Source: Streptomyces abyssalis (lineage in GTDB: Bacteria; Actinomycetota; Actinomycetes; Streptomycetales; Streptomycetaceae). Taken from it: 64,000 nt of DNA. Shown here in pieces: positions 24,940 through 32,710 of this stretch. Each line of letters starts with the position of its first letter. Position 1 is the stretch's first letter. The notes under the pieces were generated by a model. It searched no databases, had not been told where the DNA came from, and saw only the letters and a program-made list of their open reading frames with translations. Both the position numbers and the translations under genes were made by a program. The stretch spans positions 654,556 through 718,555 of the forward strand of contig NZ_LJGT01000037.1 of the NCBI RefSeq assembly GCF_001751365.1, read 5' to 3'.

Positions 24940-25184
24940 ACGGCGGCCAGGCCCTCAGAGCGACGTCCCGCTAGGCGTCGACCTGCTGTTGATGGCTGCT
25001 CAGTACCGCCACGGTACGGGGCCGTTGGCGTCAGAATGGGCGTCACCCTCGGCGGCAGACGCACACGCCCCTGAGTGGCGATCTCGCCATTTGCGGAATC
25101 AGTCCAGCCACGGACGCTGGCGTAGGCGTGACGTCAGTAGGCCGAGTGGAACGATGGTTCCCGTCGGCACTGGGGAGGGGCTCG

Positions 25185-25406
25185 ATGGGCGGGCTGATCG
25201 TCACACTAGATGTCACATTGATCTTGGGTTTCGTGATCTTCTTGCGATTGCAGCGGCGCACTCAGGCTCGGAGCCGGGTAGACGAGAGAATGACCGTATT
25301 CATAGTCTTGGTTTTTGGAGTTCTCATCGCGCCTACGGAATTTGGCAAGTGGATTCTCTCCACTCTGAGTTCTATGATTACTTCAGTAAATGGTATGCGA
25401 CTGTAA
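25185..25406 (+). CDS. Small two-TM membrane protein
   Basis: The 73-residue product starts at ATG 25185, preceded at 4-5 bases by GGGGAGGGG. It has two hydrophobic segments (LIVTLDVTLILGFVIFLRL and TVFIVLVFGVLIAPTEFG) joined by a basic loop (QRRTQARSRVDER). Upstream in-frame starts lack a ribosome site. Unknown function; as the first gene inside the element next to a SLATT-like gene it could be a third cargo component or a small entry-exclusion-type protein. Confidence 0.6.
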   Translation: MGGLIVTLDVTLILGFVIFLRLQRRTQARSRVDERMTVFIVLVFGVLIAPTEFGKWILSTLSSMITSVNGMRL

Positions 25407-25660
25407 CTCTCAAATGTGAGAACTCTACAAGACTGCGATGTCTCCCTGAATTCGAATCCCGTTGCCTCCGCGCTTCCTTGTAGGGTTGGCGGATTTCGAT
25501 GGAATACTCGGCCCCTGGTCTATCGCAGGGTGACACGGTGCAGCTCCCTAGTTAGTCCACCCGCCACCAGGTCGCTCGCGTAGGTTGGTCTCCAGAGGTT
25601 TGCCAAGCCGAACCAACCTTGTGACTAAGTGAAGAAATTGCAGGATCTGCGACAAGTATC
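25407..25660. terminator. Convergent gap with hairpin at 25582-25619
   Basis: AGGTTGGT (25582-25589) and ACCAACCT (25612-25619) form an 8-bp stem with a 22-nt loop between the convergent two-TM and SLATT-like genes; probably a two-way terminator. Nothing else is recognised. Confidence 0.4.
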
Positions 25661-26191
25661 TTACGTCCCTGGGGCCGTATTCAACACAGAGCGGCCTATA
25701 TTCGACCAGTCTTTGAGATCCTCCGACAGGACATGATTGAGCTTGTCAAGAATGTCACGCGAGAGTTCTCGTGGATCTTCCCCACGAGCGCGGCGATACT
25801 GCATCTCTCTCTTTAGCTCCTGTAGTCGAAATAGTGTCAGTGATCGCAGCTTCCAGAGTTCCTGATCCTGGAATAGGTCACTTCGCGCTGTCACCACCCA
25901 AGTGAGTCCCGCCAAAATGGTACTCAAGAGTCCAAACCAAGGCAGCTTCCAGGCAGCGCTAGCCACGCCTAAGACGGCAATTCCGGTATTGAGTAGAGCG
26001 ATCTGCGTAACAGATTTGCCGACTCCGGACTTGGAGCTATTGCGTATCCTGGCATACTCCTCTTCGTACCAATTCACGTAATGTGAGACGACGCCGAGGG
26101 GGTCATCGCCATTCTCTGGAGTCGGAGGTACGCGCATTCCGTCCAGCTTCGGTGAGAGCAGGCTACGTCGCGCGTGCCCTGATCGTGTCAT
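25661..26191 (-). CDS. SLATT-domain-like two-TM protein, putative defence effector
   Basis: The 176-residue product (ATG 26191, GGAGTGAG upstream) has a charged N-terminus with YVNWYEEEYARIRN, a membrane hairpin at about 61-81 and 84-101, and a long amphipathic C-terminal region (FQDQELWKLRSLTLFRLQEL, KLNHVLSEDLKDW). This order - Tyr/Glu helix, two TMs, an ELWK-type helix, a long coiled helix, terminal W - is that of SLATT (SMODS- and SLOG-associating 2TM effector)/DUF4231 proteins, predicted pore-forming effectors in nucleotide-signal and other defence systems. GC content is well below the host's. The divergent neighbour is a PIN-like nuclease. No nucleotide cyclase or SLOG protein is in the element. 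Confidence 0.65.
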   Translation of the reverse strand: MTRSGHARRSLLSPKLDGMRVPPTPENGDDPLGVVSHYVNWYEEEYARIRNSSKSGVGKSVTQIALLNTGIAVLGVASAAWKLPWFGLLSTILAGLTWVVTARSDLFQDQELWKLRSLTLFRLQELKREMQYRRARGEDPRELSRDILDKLNHVLSEDLKDWSNIGRSVLNTAPGT

Positions 26192-26665
26192 GATCTCACT
26201 CCGTCCGATAGTGACCTGGTGGCCGGTACAGATATTCCCCCATCTCGGGAAGCATGGATCAGTGTGAATTCTACTGCGTAATCAGAAGCCGAAGAAGTGA
26301 TGCGCCAGTTCTCTGACCTGCGTGCGAACGAGAGGCCCACAGCCTGACCTGCGAGTTGGCTGTGGGCCTCTGTCGCCGTCTGTCACCGCTGGGCTACCTC
26401 GCACGGGCCCCACGACGGCCCGAACCCGGTCTGCCGGCCTCTCGTTGCGAACTATGGGCACGACGGTCGTTGAGGTCATCTGAGCCGGTCGATCAGCTGC
26501 GTGAAGCCACTTGCGTCCGTCTCCGCTCACGGAGGTTGCTGTACTTCGCTGCTGGACAGCAACCTCCTAGAGCCCCGGTAGCACAGAAGGAGTTGATGGT
26601 CGGTCAGGTCTGCCGTGGGGGTACCCTAACCCGAGAAGCGTCGACTCACCCCGAAGAGGAATGCT
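26192..26665. other. 474-bp divergent gap with long perfect hairpins
   Basis: The gap separates the divergent SLATT-like and PIN_8-like genes and is GC-richer than both. It contains hairpin A: 14-bp arms at 26331-26344 and 26358-26371, 13-nt loop. Hairpin B: 12-bp arms at 26531-26542 and 26556-26567, 13-nt loop. An 11-mer inside A's left arm (26327-26337) has a second perfect complement at 26436-26446, giving a competing fold. No T-runs follow A or B and no open frame is convincing. It could encode a structured RNA, an attenuator or a replication site. Confidence 0.6.
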
Positions 26666-27931
26666 ATGAACCTAGATAGTTCCTTTATCGCTCCTTTTGG
26701 CGCCCATTGGCGTGCACCCAAGTCATTCATTTCGCAGATGATGCAAGATTCGCTTATTGTGATTGATACCAGCGTACTCTTGGGTCTATATCGAGTCACA
26801 ATTGACGCCCGATATGAAATGTTGCGGGCATTAAAGGCCGTGCAGCAAAGGGTGTGGGTTCCACATCAGGTAGCTTTGGAATTTCATCGGAACCGGATTT
26901 CCGCGGCAAAGGATCAGGCTGACTTTTACTCCACAACGCGCTCATCCCTTGAATCTCTAAGGGACCAGGCAATCCAGAAGATCGGTGAGTTTGCCAACAG
27001 GTGTGCGATCGACGCCAACGAAAAGGATGAAATTCAGACTGAATTGCGAAAGGCATTCCGGGGTGTCGAGAGCAGAGTTCGGCAGCATGAGAAGAAGTTT
27101 GACTTGTCCACTGATCGTGTGCTAAATGCTGACCCGATCCTCGCTGAGCTCGCACAATTACTGGATGGTCGAGTTGGTGAGCCACTTTCGCCAGAAGCAG
27201 ATTCTAAGGCGCGGAAGGAGGCGGAACGGAGAAGAGAGGAAAAGCTCCCTCCAGGATACAAGGATCGCGGAAAGGGAAGGAATGCCGACGGCGATTACCT
27301 GTGGTGGGAGCAGACTCTGGTGATGGCCGGGGAGCGCGAGTTGCCGGTTCTCATCATCTCTAATGACGAGAAAGAGGATTGGATAAACAAGCAGCTAAAT
27401 CTCTCGGTAGGCCCCCGAGAGGAGCTTATTTCTGAGATGCGTGAGCGTGCTGGCGTGTCGCTTCAAATAGTTACTTTTGCTGCTTTCCTGGAATCTGCCG
27501 GTTCTACGCTCTCGACGACTGTCAGTCCCGGAACTCTGACGCAGGCGAAAATGGCCAGCACGCGGCGATCAGAGATACACTCTTCACCGCTGATCGTCAG
27601 TTACGAGTTCTGCGACCGAATCACGGCGTATCTTAGCGAAATGGCCGCCTTCACCGAGGAGAGAATGAAAGAGGCCCTTACTAAGCGGCAACTGGCTGAA
27701 GAGTCTGACCCTATTGCGGTAGAGGCTCTTGATGGCGAACTCCGTGCAGCGGAACGTGGCCATGCCCTGTTTCGTAAGCATCAACGCGACTTCGAGATTG
27801 CCGTCACTGACGCCTCCCGTATTGGGGATGATCTCCGTCTTCCTTCATTGGACGGTCCGCTGCGAACCTTGGTCGTTCGTAAACTCGCCGACAATCGTGA
27901 AGCAGACCGTAATGCAGAGAGAGCCGATTAG
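26666..27931 (+). CDS. PIN_8-like nuclease domain protein
   Basis: The 421-residue product starts at ATG 26666, 6 bases after GAAGAGGA. Acidic residues of a PIN-like RNase fold are in place: IVIDTSVLLGLYR (D34), WVPHQVALEFHRNR (E72), NADGDYLWWEQ (D210) and ISNDEKEDW (D234, D238), with a PPGYKDRGK loop before the third, which is the pattern of the PIN_8 family (restriction- and defence-associated). A long helical insert (85-160) and an extra C-terminal helical region (300-421) follow. GC is far below the host's and at least two TTA leucine codons occur (residues 56 and 165), which in Streptomyces need the bldA tRNA. With the divergent SLATT-like gene it forms the element's cargo. Confidence 0.75.
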   Translation: MNLDSSFIAPFGAHWRAPKSFISQMMQDSLIVIDTSVLLGLYRVTIDARYEMLRALKAVQQRVWVPHQVALEFHRNRISAAKDQADFYSTTRSSLESLRDQAIQKIGEFANRCAIDANEKDEIQTELRKAFRGVESRVRQHEKKFDLSTDRVLNADPILAELAQLLDGRVGEPLSPEADSKARKEAERRREEKLPPGYKDRGKGRNADGDYLWWEQTLVMAGERELPVLIISNDEKEDWINKQLNLSVGPREELISEMRERAGVSLQIVTFAAFLESAGSTLSTTVSPGTLTQAKMASTRRSEIHSSPLIVSYEFCDRITAYLSEMAAFTEERMKEALTKRQLAEESDPIAVEALDGELRAAERGHALFRKHQRDFEIAVTDASRIGDDLRLPSLDGPLRTLVVRKLADNREADRNAERAD

Positions 27932-28320
27932 TCGGACAAGGTCGGTGTAGCGGGTTTGGGCTGGAGCTGCCTTGGGGCGAGAGATCAGGGGCTCGTAAGC
28001 TTCCCGCGACTCGGGCAGTCTCCTGACCTGCCCGCAACAGCCCGAAGTGAGCCCCTGATCTTAGAGCCTCGCCCCAAGGTGGCTGCCTAAAGCCGTGGAG
28101 CCGACCGCCCCCGCCGGCACCCCCCTCTCTTGTGGCTAGCGTCCGCGCGCGGGTACGGCGGCCGGGCCGGAGCGGGGCGAAGACAGGAGCGTCGGCCCGG
28201 CGGCAAGCCGGGCCGCGCGGCGAGCGGAGCGAGCCCTTGATGAAGTAGGGAAAGTTTGACCGCGCTGGTTGGCTGGCTGCGGTCTCATGGTCGACCGTTC
28301 GCCTCGGCTACCGTGACGGC
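27932..28320. other. 389-bp structured non-coding region
   Basis: A 25-bp stem is formed by 27970-27994 and 28049-28079 (perfect apart from a 6-nt bulge), enclosing a second hairpin CGGGCAG/CTGCCCG (28012-28018, 28028-28034). Further on lies a 9-bp stem with a 5-nt loop (28193-28201, 28207-28215) followed by GCGCGGCGAGCGGAGCGAGC. It begins 38 bp after the PIN gene stop. It may be a terminator plus a single-strand replication origin or transfer locus of the element. Confidence 0.5.
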
Positions 28321-28881
28321 ATGCCTTCCTTGCTGGACACACCTGTTGGCGCTGCCGAGCTGGCCGAGTCGCTGTTGCCCCCGCTCGGGAACCGGTGGTT
28401 GCACACTCAGGCTGTCGCAGAGCGCGCCCGTGAGGCAGCGCCCGCGGTCCCGGAAGGCGAACGAGACCTCCTGGTTGCTGCGGCCTGGCTGCACGACATC
28501 GGCTATGCGCCCGAGCTGAGGCAGACGGGCTTCCATCCGCTCGACGGCGCCCGGCACCTGGAAACTCTGGACGCGCCCCGCCGGCTGGTCTGCCTAGTCG
28601 CCCATCACTCCGGTGCGGTGTACGAGGCAGAACAGCGTGGCCTGGTCGAAGAGTTGAAGCCGTACGAACGCGAGGACACTGCGATCCTCGACGCTCTGAT
28701 CTTCGCGGACATGACGACCGGTCCCGCGGGTGAGCGATTCGACTTCGACCGCCGCATGGACGAGATCCTTGTGCGCTACGAGCCGGGCAGCGAGGTGCAT
28801 AACGCCATCAGCAACGCTCGTCCATACCTGGGGGCAGCAGTACAGCGAACGCTCGACCGTCTGTCGGCCCCCGCTGAGTAG
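28321..28881 (+). CDS. HD-domain phosphohydrolase of the element
   Basis: The 186-residue product has the HD-domain metal residues: an early H in NRWLHTQAVAERA, the HD doublet in AAAWLHDIGYAPEL, LVAHHSGAVYEA, and a late D in ALIFADMTT. HD proteins hydrolyse phosphoester bonds in nucleotides or signal nucleotides. There is no strong ribosome site and the spacing suggests a short-leader or leaderless message. An HD gene beside a NUDIX gene and an HTH gene is common in Streptomyces AICEs; a role in controlling transfer or element state is inferred, as reported for the NUDIX protein Pif of pSAM2. Confidence 0.85.
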   Translation: MPSLLDTPVGAAELAESLLPPLGNRWLHTQAVAERAREAAPAVPEGERDLLVAAAWLHDIGYAPELRQTGFHPLDGARHLETLDAPRRLVCLVAHHSGAVYEAEQRGLVEELKPYEREDTAILDALIFADMTTGPAGERFDFDRRMDEILVRYEPGSEVHNAISNARPYLGAAVQRTLDRLSAPAE

Positions 28882-28887
28882 GTCGAC

Positions 28888-29358
28888 TCAGCCGATGTAG
28901 GGCTCTGCCCGTTGCTCAAGGCCCTGGTCGATCCGCAGCCGCATCGACGGATGGATGTTCAGCTCGTCTAGCCGTTCCGGCGCAACGAACGCGACCTCTT
29001 TGCTCTCGCTGCTTGTCCGTAGCCGGCCCCCGACGATTCGTGCCGCGAAGCAGATCGAGAACTGCTGTCGGACCTCGCCGTCGTCGTACGCCATGACGTG
29101 AGCCGGGTTGGTGAACAACCCAACCAGGCCCGTGACTTCGACATCGAACCCGGTCTCTTCTTTCGTCTCGCGTACGGCTGCGGCGGGCGCGGACTCGCCG
29201 ACATCGACACCGCCCCCGGGCAGAGCCCAGAGATTGTTGTCGGTCTTGTGGATCAACAGCAGCTCTCCGGCTTCGTTCCTGGCGACAGCCGTGACTGATG
29301 GAACGATGCTGTTCGCCTGCGGTGCGTCCGGGTCGTTGAAGTAGTCCACGCGAGCCAT
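28888..29358 (-). CDS. NUDIX hydrolase of the element (Pif-type)
   Basis: Start at ATG 29358; 156 residues. The Nudix box is complete: GGGVDVGESAPAAAVRETKE followed by ETGFDVEV, i.e. G-x5-E-x7-R-E-x2-E-E-x-G with one conservative change (U=F). It is flanked by LLLIHKTDNNLWALPGG and a FAVER-type C-terminus (VAFVAPERLDEL). NUDIX enzymes cleave nucleoside diphosphates linked to X. In pSAM2 a NUDIX protein, Pif, blocks redundant transfer between element-bearing mycelia; that role is plausible here from the context. The gene faces the HD gene with 7 bp between stops. Confidence 0.87.
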   Translation of the reverse strand: MARVDYFNDPDAPQANSIVPSVTAVARNEAGELLLIHKTDNNLWALPGGGVDVGESAPAAAVRETKEETGFDVEVTGLVGLFTNPAHVMAYDDGEVRQQFSICFAARIVGGRLRTSSESKEVAFVAPERLDELNIHPSMRLRIDQGLEQRAEPYIG

Positions 29359-29389
29359 GACCCCAGCGTGCCACGACCGCCGGAAGCGG

Positions 29390-30121
29390 TTACGCAGGCG
29401 TTCCGCGTTCCCACGCGTAGTCAAAGCTGCGCATGTAGTGCCGGAACGTCCTTGCCCCGGGCAGGTAGCGGAAGTGCAGCACTGGATTCTGTCCTGCAGG
29501 CGCGCCCAGGACGTGAGGGTTGACGAGCATGTCGTCATCGAACCGGTAGATCGAGTTGTAGAGGATTGTGTCGTGCAGCCGCAGCTCGACTCCGGGCGTG
29601 CTGGTCGCCGGCGCCATGTAGTGCTGGCTCAGCTTCGCGCGTGCGGCCAGGCTGTCCCCGATACCTTCCTCCTCGCCTCGCTGCTTGATCATCTCTGACT
29701 CCGTGTCGCCCAGCAGAACGCGAATGTGAGCGCCTGCCTTGGCCTTCTCGGCGAACTGGTCGGCGAGGTTCGGGTGGCTGTCGAAGAGGAACAGGCCCGC
29801 GTACACGAGGATTTCGATCTGGCTGGTCGACTTCTCGATCAGCGACTCCCACAGGTGCCCCGGCACGGCCCCGCGGTTCGGGTAGAAGGTGACGAGCTCG
29901 GACGAGCTTGCCGTCTCGGCCTGCTTCTCGACGCTCGGCCACACGTAGACCTCGTCCACTCCGAGGAAGCTCGCTGCCTTCCAGCGGTGGCTGCGGTGCG
30001 GTGTCCGCTCCAGCGTGATCCAGCGCTCGACGCTCTTGGGGTCCACTCCGACGTGCTCGGCCAGCGAAGCGACGGTCTCGCCCTTCGCTGAAATCGCCGC
30101 CCGCAGACGCTCGTTCGCCAT
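29390..30121 (-). CDS. HTH / DUF5919 regulator of the element
   Basis: The 243-residue product has an N-terminal XRE-like helix-turn-helix (about 4-60: AAISAKGETVASLAEHVGVD, PKSVERWI) and a C-terminal DUF5919 domain with a PLD-like look (EILVYAGLFLFDSHPNLADQ, IRVLLGDTESEM, LLHDTILYNSIYRFDDDMLV-like strands). This architecture recurs in AICEs as the local regulator. It diverges from the transfer operon across a 159-bp gap packed with ACGT half-sites, so it most likely represses or switches both directions from there. Confidence 0.82.
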   Translation of the reverse strand: MANERLRAAISAKGETVASLAEHVGVDPKSVERWITLERTPHRSHRWKAASFLGVDEVYVWPSVEKQAETASSSELVTFYPNRGAVPGHLWESLIEKSTSQIEILVYAGLFLFDSHPNLADQFAEKAKAGAHIRVLLGDTESEMIKQRGEEEGIGDSLAARAKLSQHYMAPATSTPGVELRLHDTILYNSIYRFDDDMLVNPHVLGAPAGQNPVLHFRYLPGARTFRHYMRSFDYAWERGTPA

Positions 30122-30140
30122 GAGCCCGGACCTTCCCCTA

Positions 30141-30186
30141 GGACGTTGGGACGTTTTGACGTTACCTCAGACGTCCCTAAACGTCC
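30141..30186. promoter_or_regulatory. Array of five ACGT half-sites, candidate regulator operator
   Basis: ACGT cores begin at 30143, 30151, 30159, 30171 and 30181. The left copies read GGACGTT, GGACGTT and TGACGTT; the right ones GACGTCC and AACGTCC, i.e. the same half-site inverted. The array begins 20 bp upstream of the regulator's ATG and 95 bp before the SCO3933-type gene. Confidence 0.6.
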
Positions 30187-30280
30187 ATCAGGGCCGTGAT
30201 GCGTCCACCCTTTCTCGCGGTTCTCTGATCGTGCCGACGCAGTTTCGGCTCAACCCAACAGAGATCAGGAGAACCAGACG

Positions 30281-30631
30281 ATGCGTCAGATCCCCGTGGA
30301 CACCACCACCGCCGCGATGATGGTTGCCCAGCCTCCGCAGCCCAAGGTCATCAATCGCCAGACCGGCGAGATCGCCACCGACCGCGACACCGGCGCGAAG
30401 CTCATGACGGTCAACGTCATGTTCGCCATGGACGGCAACGCCGAGGTCCTGAACGTCACTGTCCCGGAGACCGGCGTCGCCGACGAGCTGACCATGGGCA
30501 CGCCCGTGGCCCTGACCGGGCTGATCGCCCGTCCCTGGGAGAACGAGTTCAACGGTCAGAAGCGGCACGGCATCAGCTTCCGCGCCGTGGCGGTCACGTC
30601 CCTCGCGCAGGCTCAGAACGCGGCGGCCTGA
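30281..30631 (+). CDS. SCO3933-family AICE protein
   Basis: The 116-residue product begins MRQIPVDTTTA and contains VINRQTGEIATDRDTGAKLM, VPETGVADELTMGTPVALTG and WENEFNGQKRHGISFRAVAV. It is the conserved small protein found just before the FtsK-like transfer gene in pSAM2/SCO3933-type elements. The short strands suggest an OB-fold, so binding of single-stranded DNA or of the translocase is possible. AGGAG lies upstream of the ATG; it is the first gene of the rightward transfer operon. Confidence 0.82.
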   Translation: MRQIPVDTTTAAMMVAQPPQPKVINRQTGEIATDRDTGAKLMTVNVMFAMDGNAEVLNVTVPETGVADELTMGTPVALTGLIARPWENEFNGQKRHGISFRAVAVTSLAQAQNAAA

Positions 30632-30633
30632 CC

Positions 30634-31986
30634 ATGAACACCATTCTGATCGCCGCTGTGATCGCTGGTGGGCTGGCGCTGCTCCGGTGGCTTCGCCCCG
30701 CCTGGTTCTGGCTGTGCCTCGGGCTCCCGCTCGCCGCTGCGCGAGTGCTGATCCGGTATGGCTCGGTCATGGAAGCCTGCGGGCTTACCGTCCCGCCGTC
30801 CCGCATGCGGCTCGCCGTGGCTCGGGCCACCCGCACCGAGGTTCCGTCCTCGCGGGTGCCGCGCATCATCCGCCTGACGCCGACCCGTACTGGTCTCGTC
30901 CTCCGGATCAAGATGCGGCCCGGACAGGACGCCTTCGACTTCATCGCCTCGTCCGACCGTCTCCGGCACTCCTTCAAGATGCAGGGCGTGACCGGCCGGG
31001 AGGTTAAGGCCGGTGTGGTCGAGCTGCGGATGACCGGCTACGACGTGCTCAAGCGGGTCCAGATGCCCGCCAAGACCGAGACGAAGACACTCCGCATCCC
31101 GGTCTCGCTCCGCGAGGACGGTGCGATCCACTACCGCGACTACCGGGAGGTCCCGCACTCGCTCAACATCGGGGCCACGCAGTCCGGGAAGTCCGTCTAC
31201 CAGCGCCGCCTGGTGAGCGAACTCGCCCCGCAGCCGGTGGCCTTGGTGGGCATCGACTGCAAGAACGGCGTGGAGCTGGCACCGCTGGCGCGCCGCTTCT
31301 CCGCCCTCGCCTGCAATCCGGATGACGCGCTCGGGCTCCTGGACGGACTCCTCGATCGCATGGAAGTGATCTACGAGATCATCCGGCGCGAACAGCGCAT
31401 CAGCTCAGACGTACCGGATGCGGAGATCACTGCCGACATCTGGGGGCTGCCCGAGCACCTGCAGCCCACTCCGGTCGTCCTGCTGGTGGACGAGGTCGCC
31501 GAACTCGCCCTCTTCGCCTCGAAGAAGGAAGAGAAGCGGCGCGACGCCATCGTGACTGCGCTCGTACGCCTCGCCCAGCTCGGTCGGGCCGCCGGCATCT
31601 ACGTCGAGATCTGCGGACAGCGCTTCGGTGCTGACCTCGGCAACGGAATCACCCTGCTCCGCTCGCAGTTGACCGGCCGCGTCTCGCACCGCGTCAACGA
31701 CGAAGCCTCCGCCCGGATGGTCTTCGGCGACATCTCGCCCGACGCGATGGGCGCCACGGTGCAGATCCCGACCGACCGTCCCGGTACGGCCGTTGCTGCC
31801 GAGTCCTCCGGTGGCTGGGTCCTCACACGCACCCCGTACACGACGCTCCGACAGGCCGTGAACACCTGCAACCGCCACGCGGACCTGACCCCGGAACTGC
31901 CCGAACTAGCCGACTGGCGCCCGGATCTGCGCATCTCCCTCGTCAAGACGGCCCCCGCCGACGAACTGATGAGCCGCGCCGCCTGA
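30634..31986 (+). CDS. FtsK/SpoIIIE-type conjugal translocase (TraSA-like)
   Basis: The 450-residue protein begins 2 bp after the previous stop. It has two N-terminal membrane segments (about 4-18 and 22-40), a Walker A motif GATQSGKS (180-187), a Walker B VVLLVDEVAE (281-290) and downstream FtsK-like motifs (ICGQRFGADLGNGI, LTGRVSHRVNDEASARMV). In AICEs such a single pump moves double-stranded DNA between mycelia. All ATPase motifs look intact. Confidence 0.9.
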   Translation: MNTILIAAVIAGGLALLRWLRPAWFWLCLGLPLAAARVLIRYGSVMEACGLTVPPSRMRLAVARATRTEVPSSRVPRIIRLTPTRTGLVLRIKMRPGQDAFDFIASSDRLRHSFKMQGVTGREVKAGVVELRMTGYDVLKRVQMPAKTETKTLRIPVSLREDGAIHYRDYREVPHSLNIGATQSGKSVYQRRLVSELAPQPVALVGIDCKNGVELAPLARRFSALACNPDDALGLLDGLLDRMEVIYEIIRREQRISSDVPDAEITADIWGLPEHLQPTPVVLLVDEVAELALFASKKEEKRRDAIVTALVRLAQLGRAAGIYVEICGQRFGADLGNGITLLRSQLTGRVSHRVNDEASARMVFGDISPDAMGATVQIPTDRPGTAVAAESSGGWVLTRTPYTTLRQAVNTCNRHADLTPELPELADWRPDLRISLVKTAPADELMSRAA

Positions 31987-32023
31987 CGCCCCACGAACCG
32001 ACCGACGAAAGGAGGGATGAGAC

Positions 32024-32698
32024 ATGAACAGGATGCCTCGGGTCGACGCTGTGCTCGTCCAGGCCGTCATCGCCGGCGCCCTGTCGTTCGCGCACCTCCA
32101 CGACATCGCCGCCGCTGCGGGACAGGACGGCTGGAAGGCGTGGGCCTACCCGGTCAGCGTGGACCTGCTGCTCGTCGCCGCATGGCGCCGCATCCGCAGC
32201 CTGAAAGCCGTTGGTGAACCATGCGGTCTCGCCTGGTGCTGGTTCGTTGTCGCGCTCGCAGCCTCGCTCGGAGCCAACGTGGCCACAGCTGGCCTGCTCG
32301 ACCTGGACGCCGTTCCTGCCTGGCTGCGCATCCTCGTCGCTGGCTGGCCTGCGCTGGCCTTCTTCGGCGGAACGCTCCTGGCCCACTCACCCAACGGAGA
32401 GCGGGAGAGCGCACCGTCCACTGAAGTCGGACGCACTGAGACCGGGGACGAGTCGCCTGTCCTAGCGGATGCGCTTGACCGACCCGAACTGCCGGAAGCT
32501 GAAGCCACTCCGGCTCCGGTCGAGCCCGCACCGCCGGCACTGGCGCTGGACGTGCCTCCCGCGCTCATCACCCACGCCCGGAAGCTCGCCGACGCCCACC
32601 AGGCGCAGACCGGCGGCCCCATCGACACCGACACACTCCGCGCCCGACTCGGCGTCCCGGCCCCCATGGCCGACGCCATCGCAACCCAACTGACCTGA
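32024..32698 (+). CDS. DUF2637 spread protein (SpdB-like), membrane
   Basis: The 224-residue product (AAAGGAGGG 7 bases before the ATG) has membrane segments near 10-25 (VIAGALSFAHLHDIAA), 40-52, 68-88 and 97-113, then a Pro/Glu-rich linker and a C-terminal helical segment (THARKLADAHQAQTG). DUF2637 proteins in AICEs and conjugative plasmids are associated with intramycelial spread. Part of the transfer operon. Confidence 0.82.
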   Translation: MNRMPRVDAVLVQAVIAGALSFAHLHDIAAAAGQDGWKAWAYPVSVDLLLVAAWRRIRSLKAVGEPCGLAWCWFVVALAASLGANVATAGLLDLDAVPAWLRILVAGWPALAFFGGTLLAHSPNGERESAPSTEVGRTETGDESPVLADALDRPELPEAEATPAPVEPAPPALALDVPPALITHARKLADAHQAQTGGPIDTDTLRARLGVPAPMADAIATQLT

Positions 32699-32710
32699 GA
32701 GGAACTGACC

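Noticed and set aside
24720..25064. An open frame across the left att copy encoding a GSRGRGFKSRRP-type peptide
   Set aside because: This peptide is the well-known chance translation of a tRNA 3' end; the same string appears over the intact tRNA-Pro at 36.5 kb. No ribosome site or codon bias.
19813..25619. A shared regulatory motif from the three ACCAAC-bearing palindromes at 19813, 23664 and 25582
   Set aside because: Only 6-9 bases are shared, spacings differ (10, 3 and 22) and the contexts differ (promoter, IS end, convergent gap). Chance or IS-related similarity is more likely.
26192..26665. A retron-type msr/msd RNA
   Set aside because: Hairpins are present but there is no reverse-transcriptase gene within the element or nearby, so a retron is not supported.
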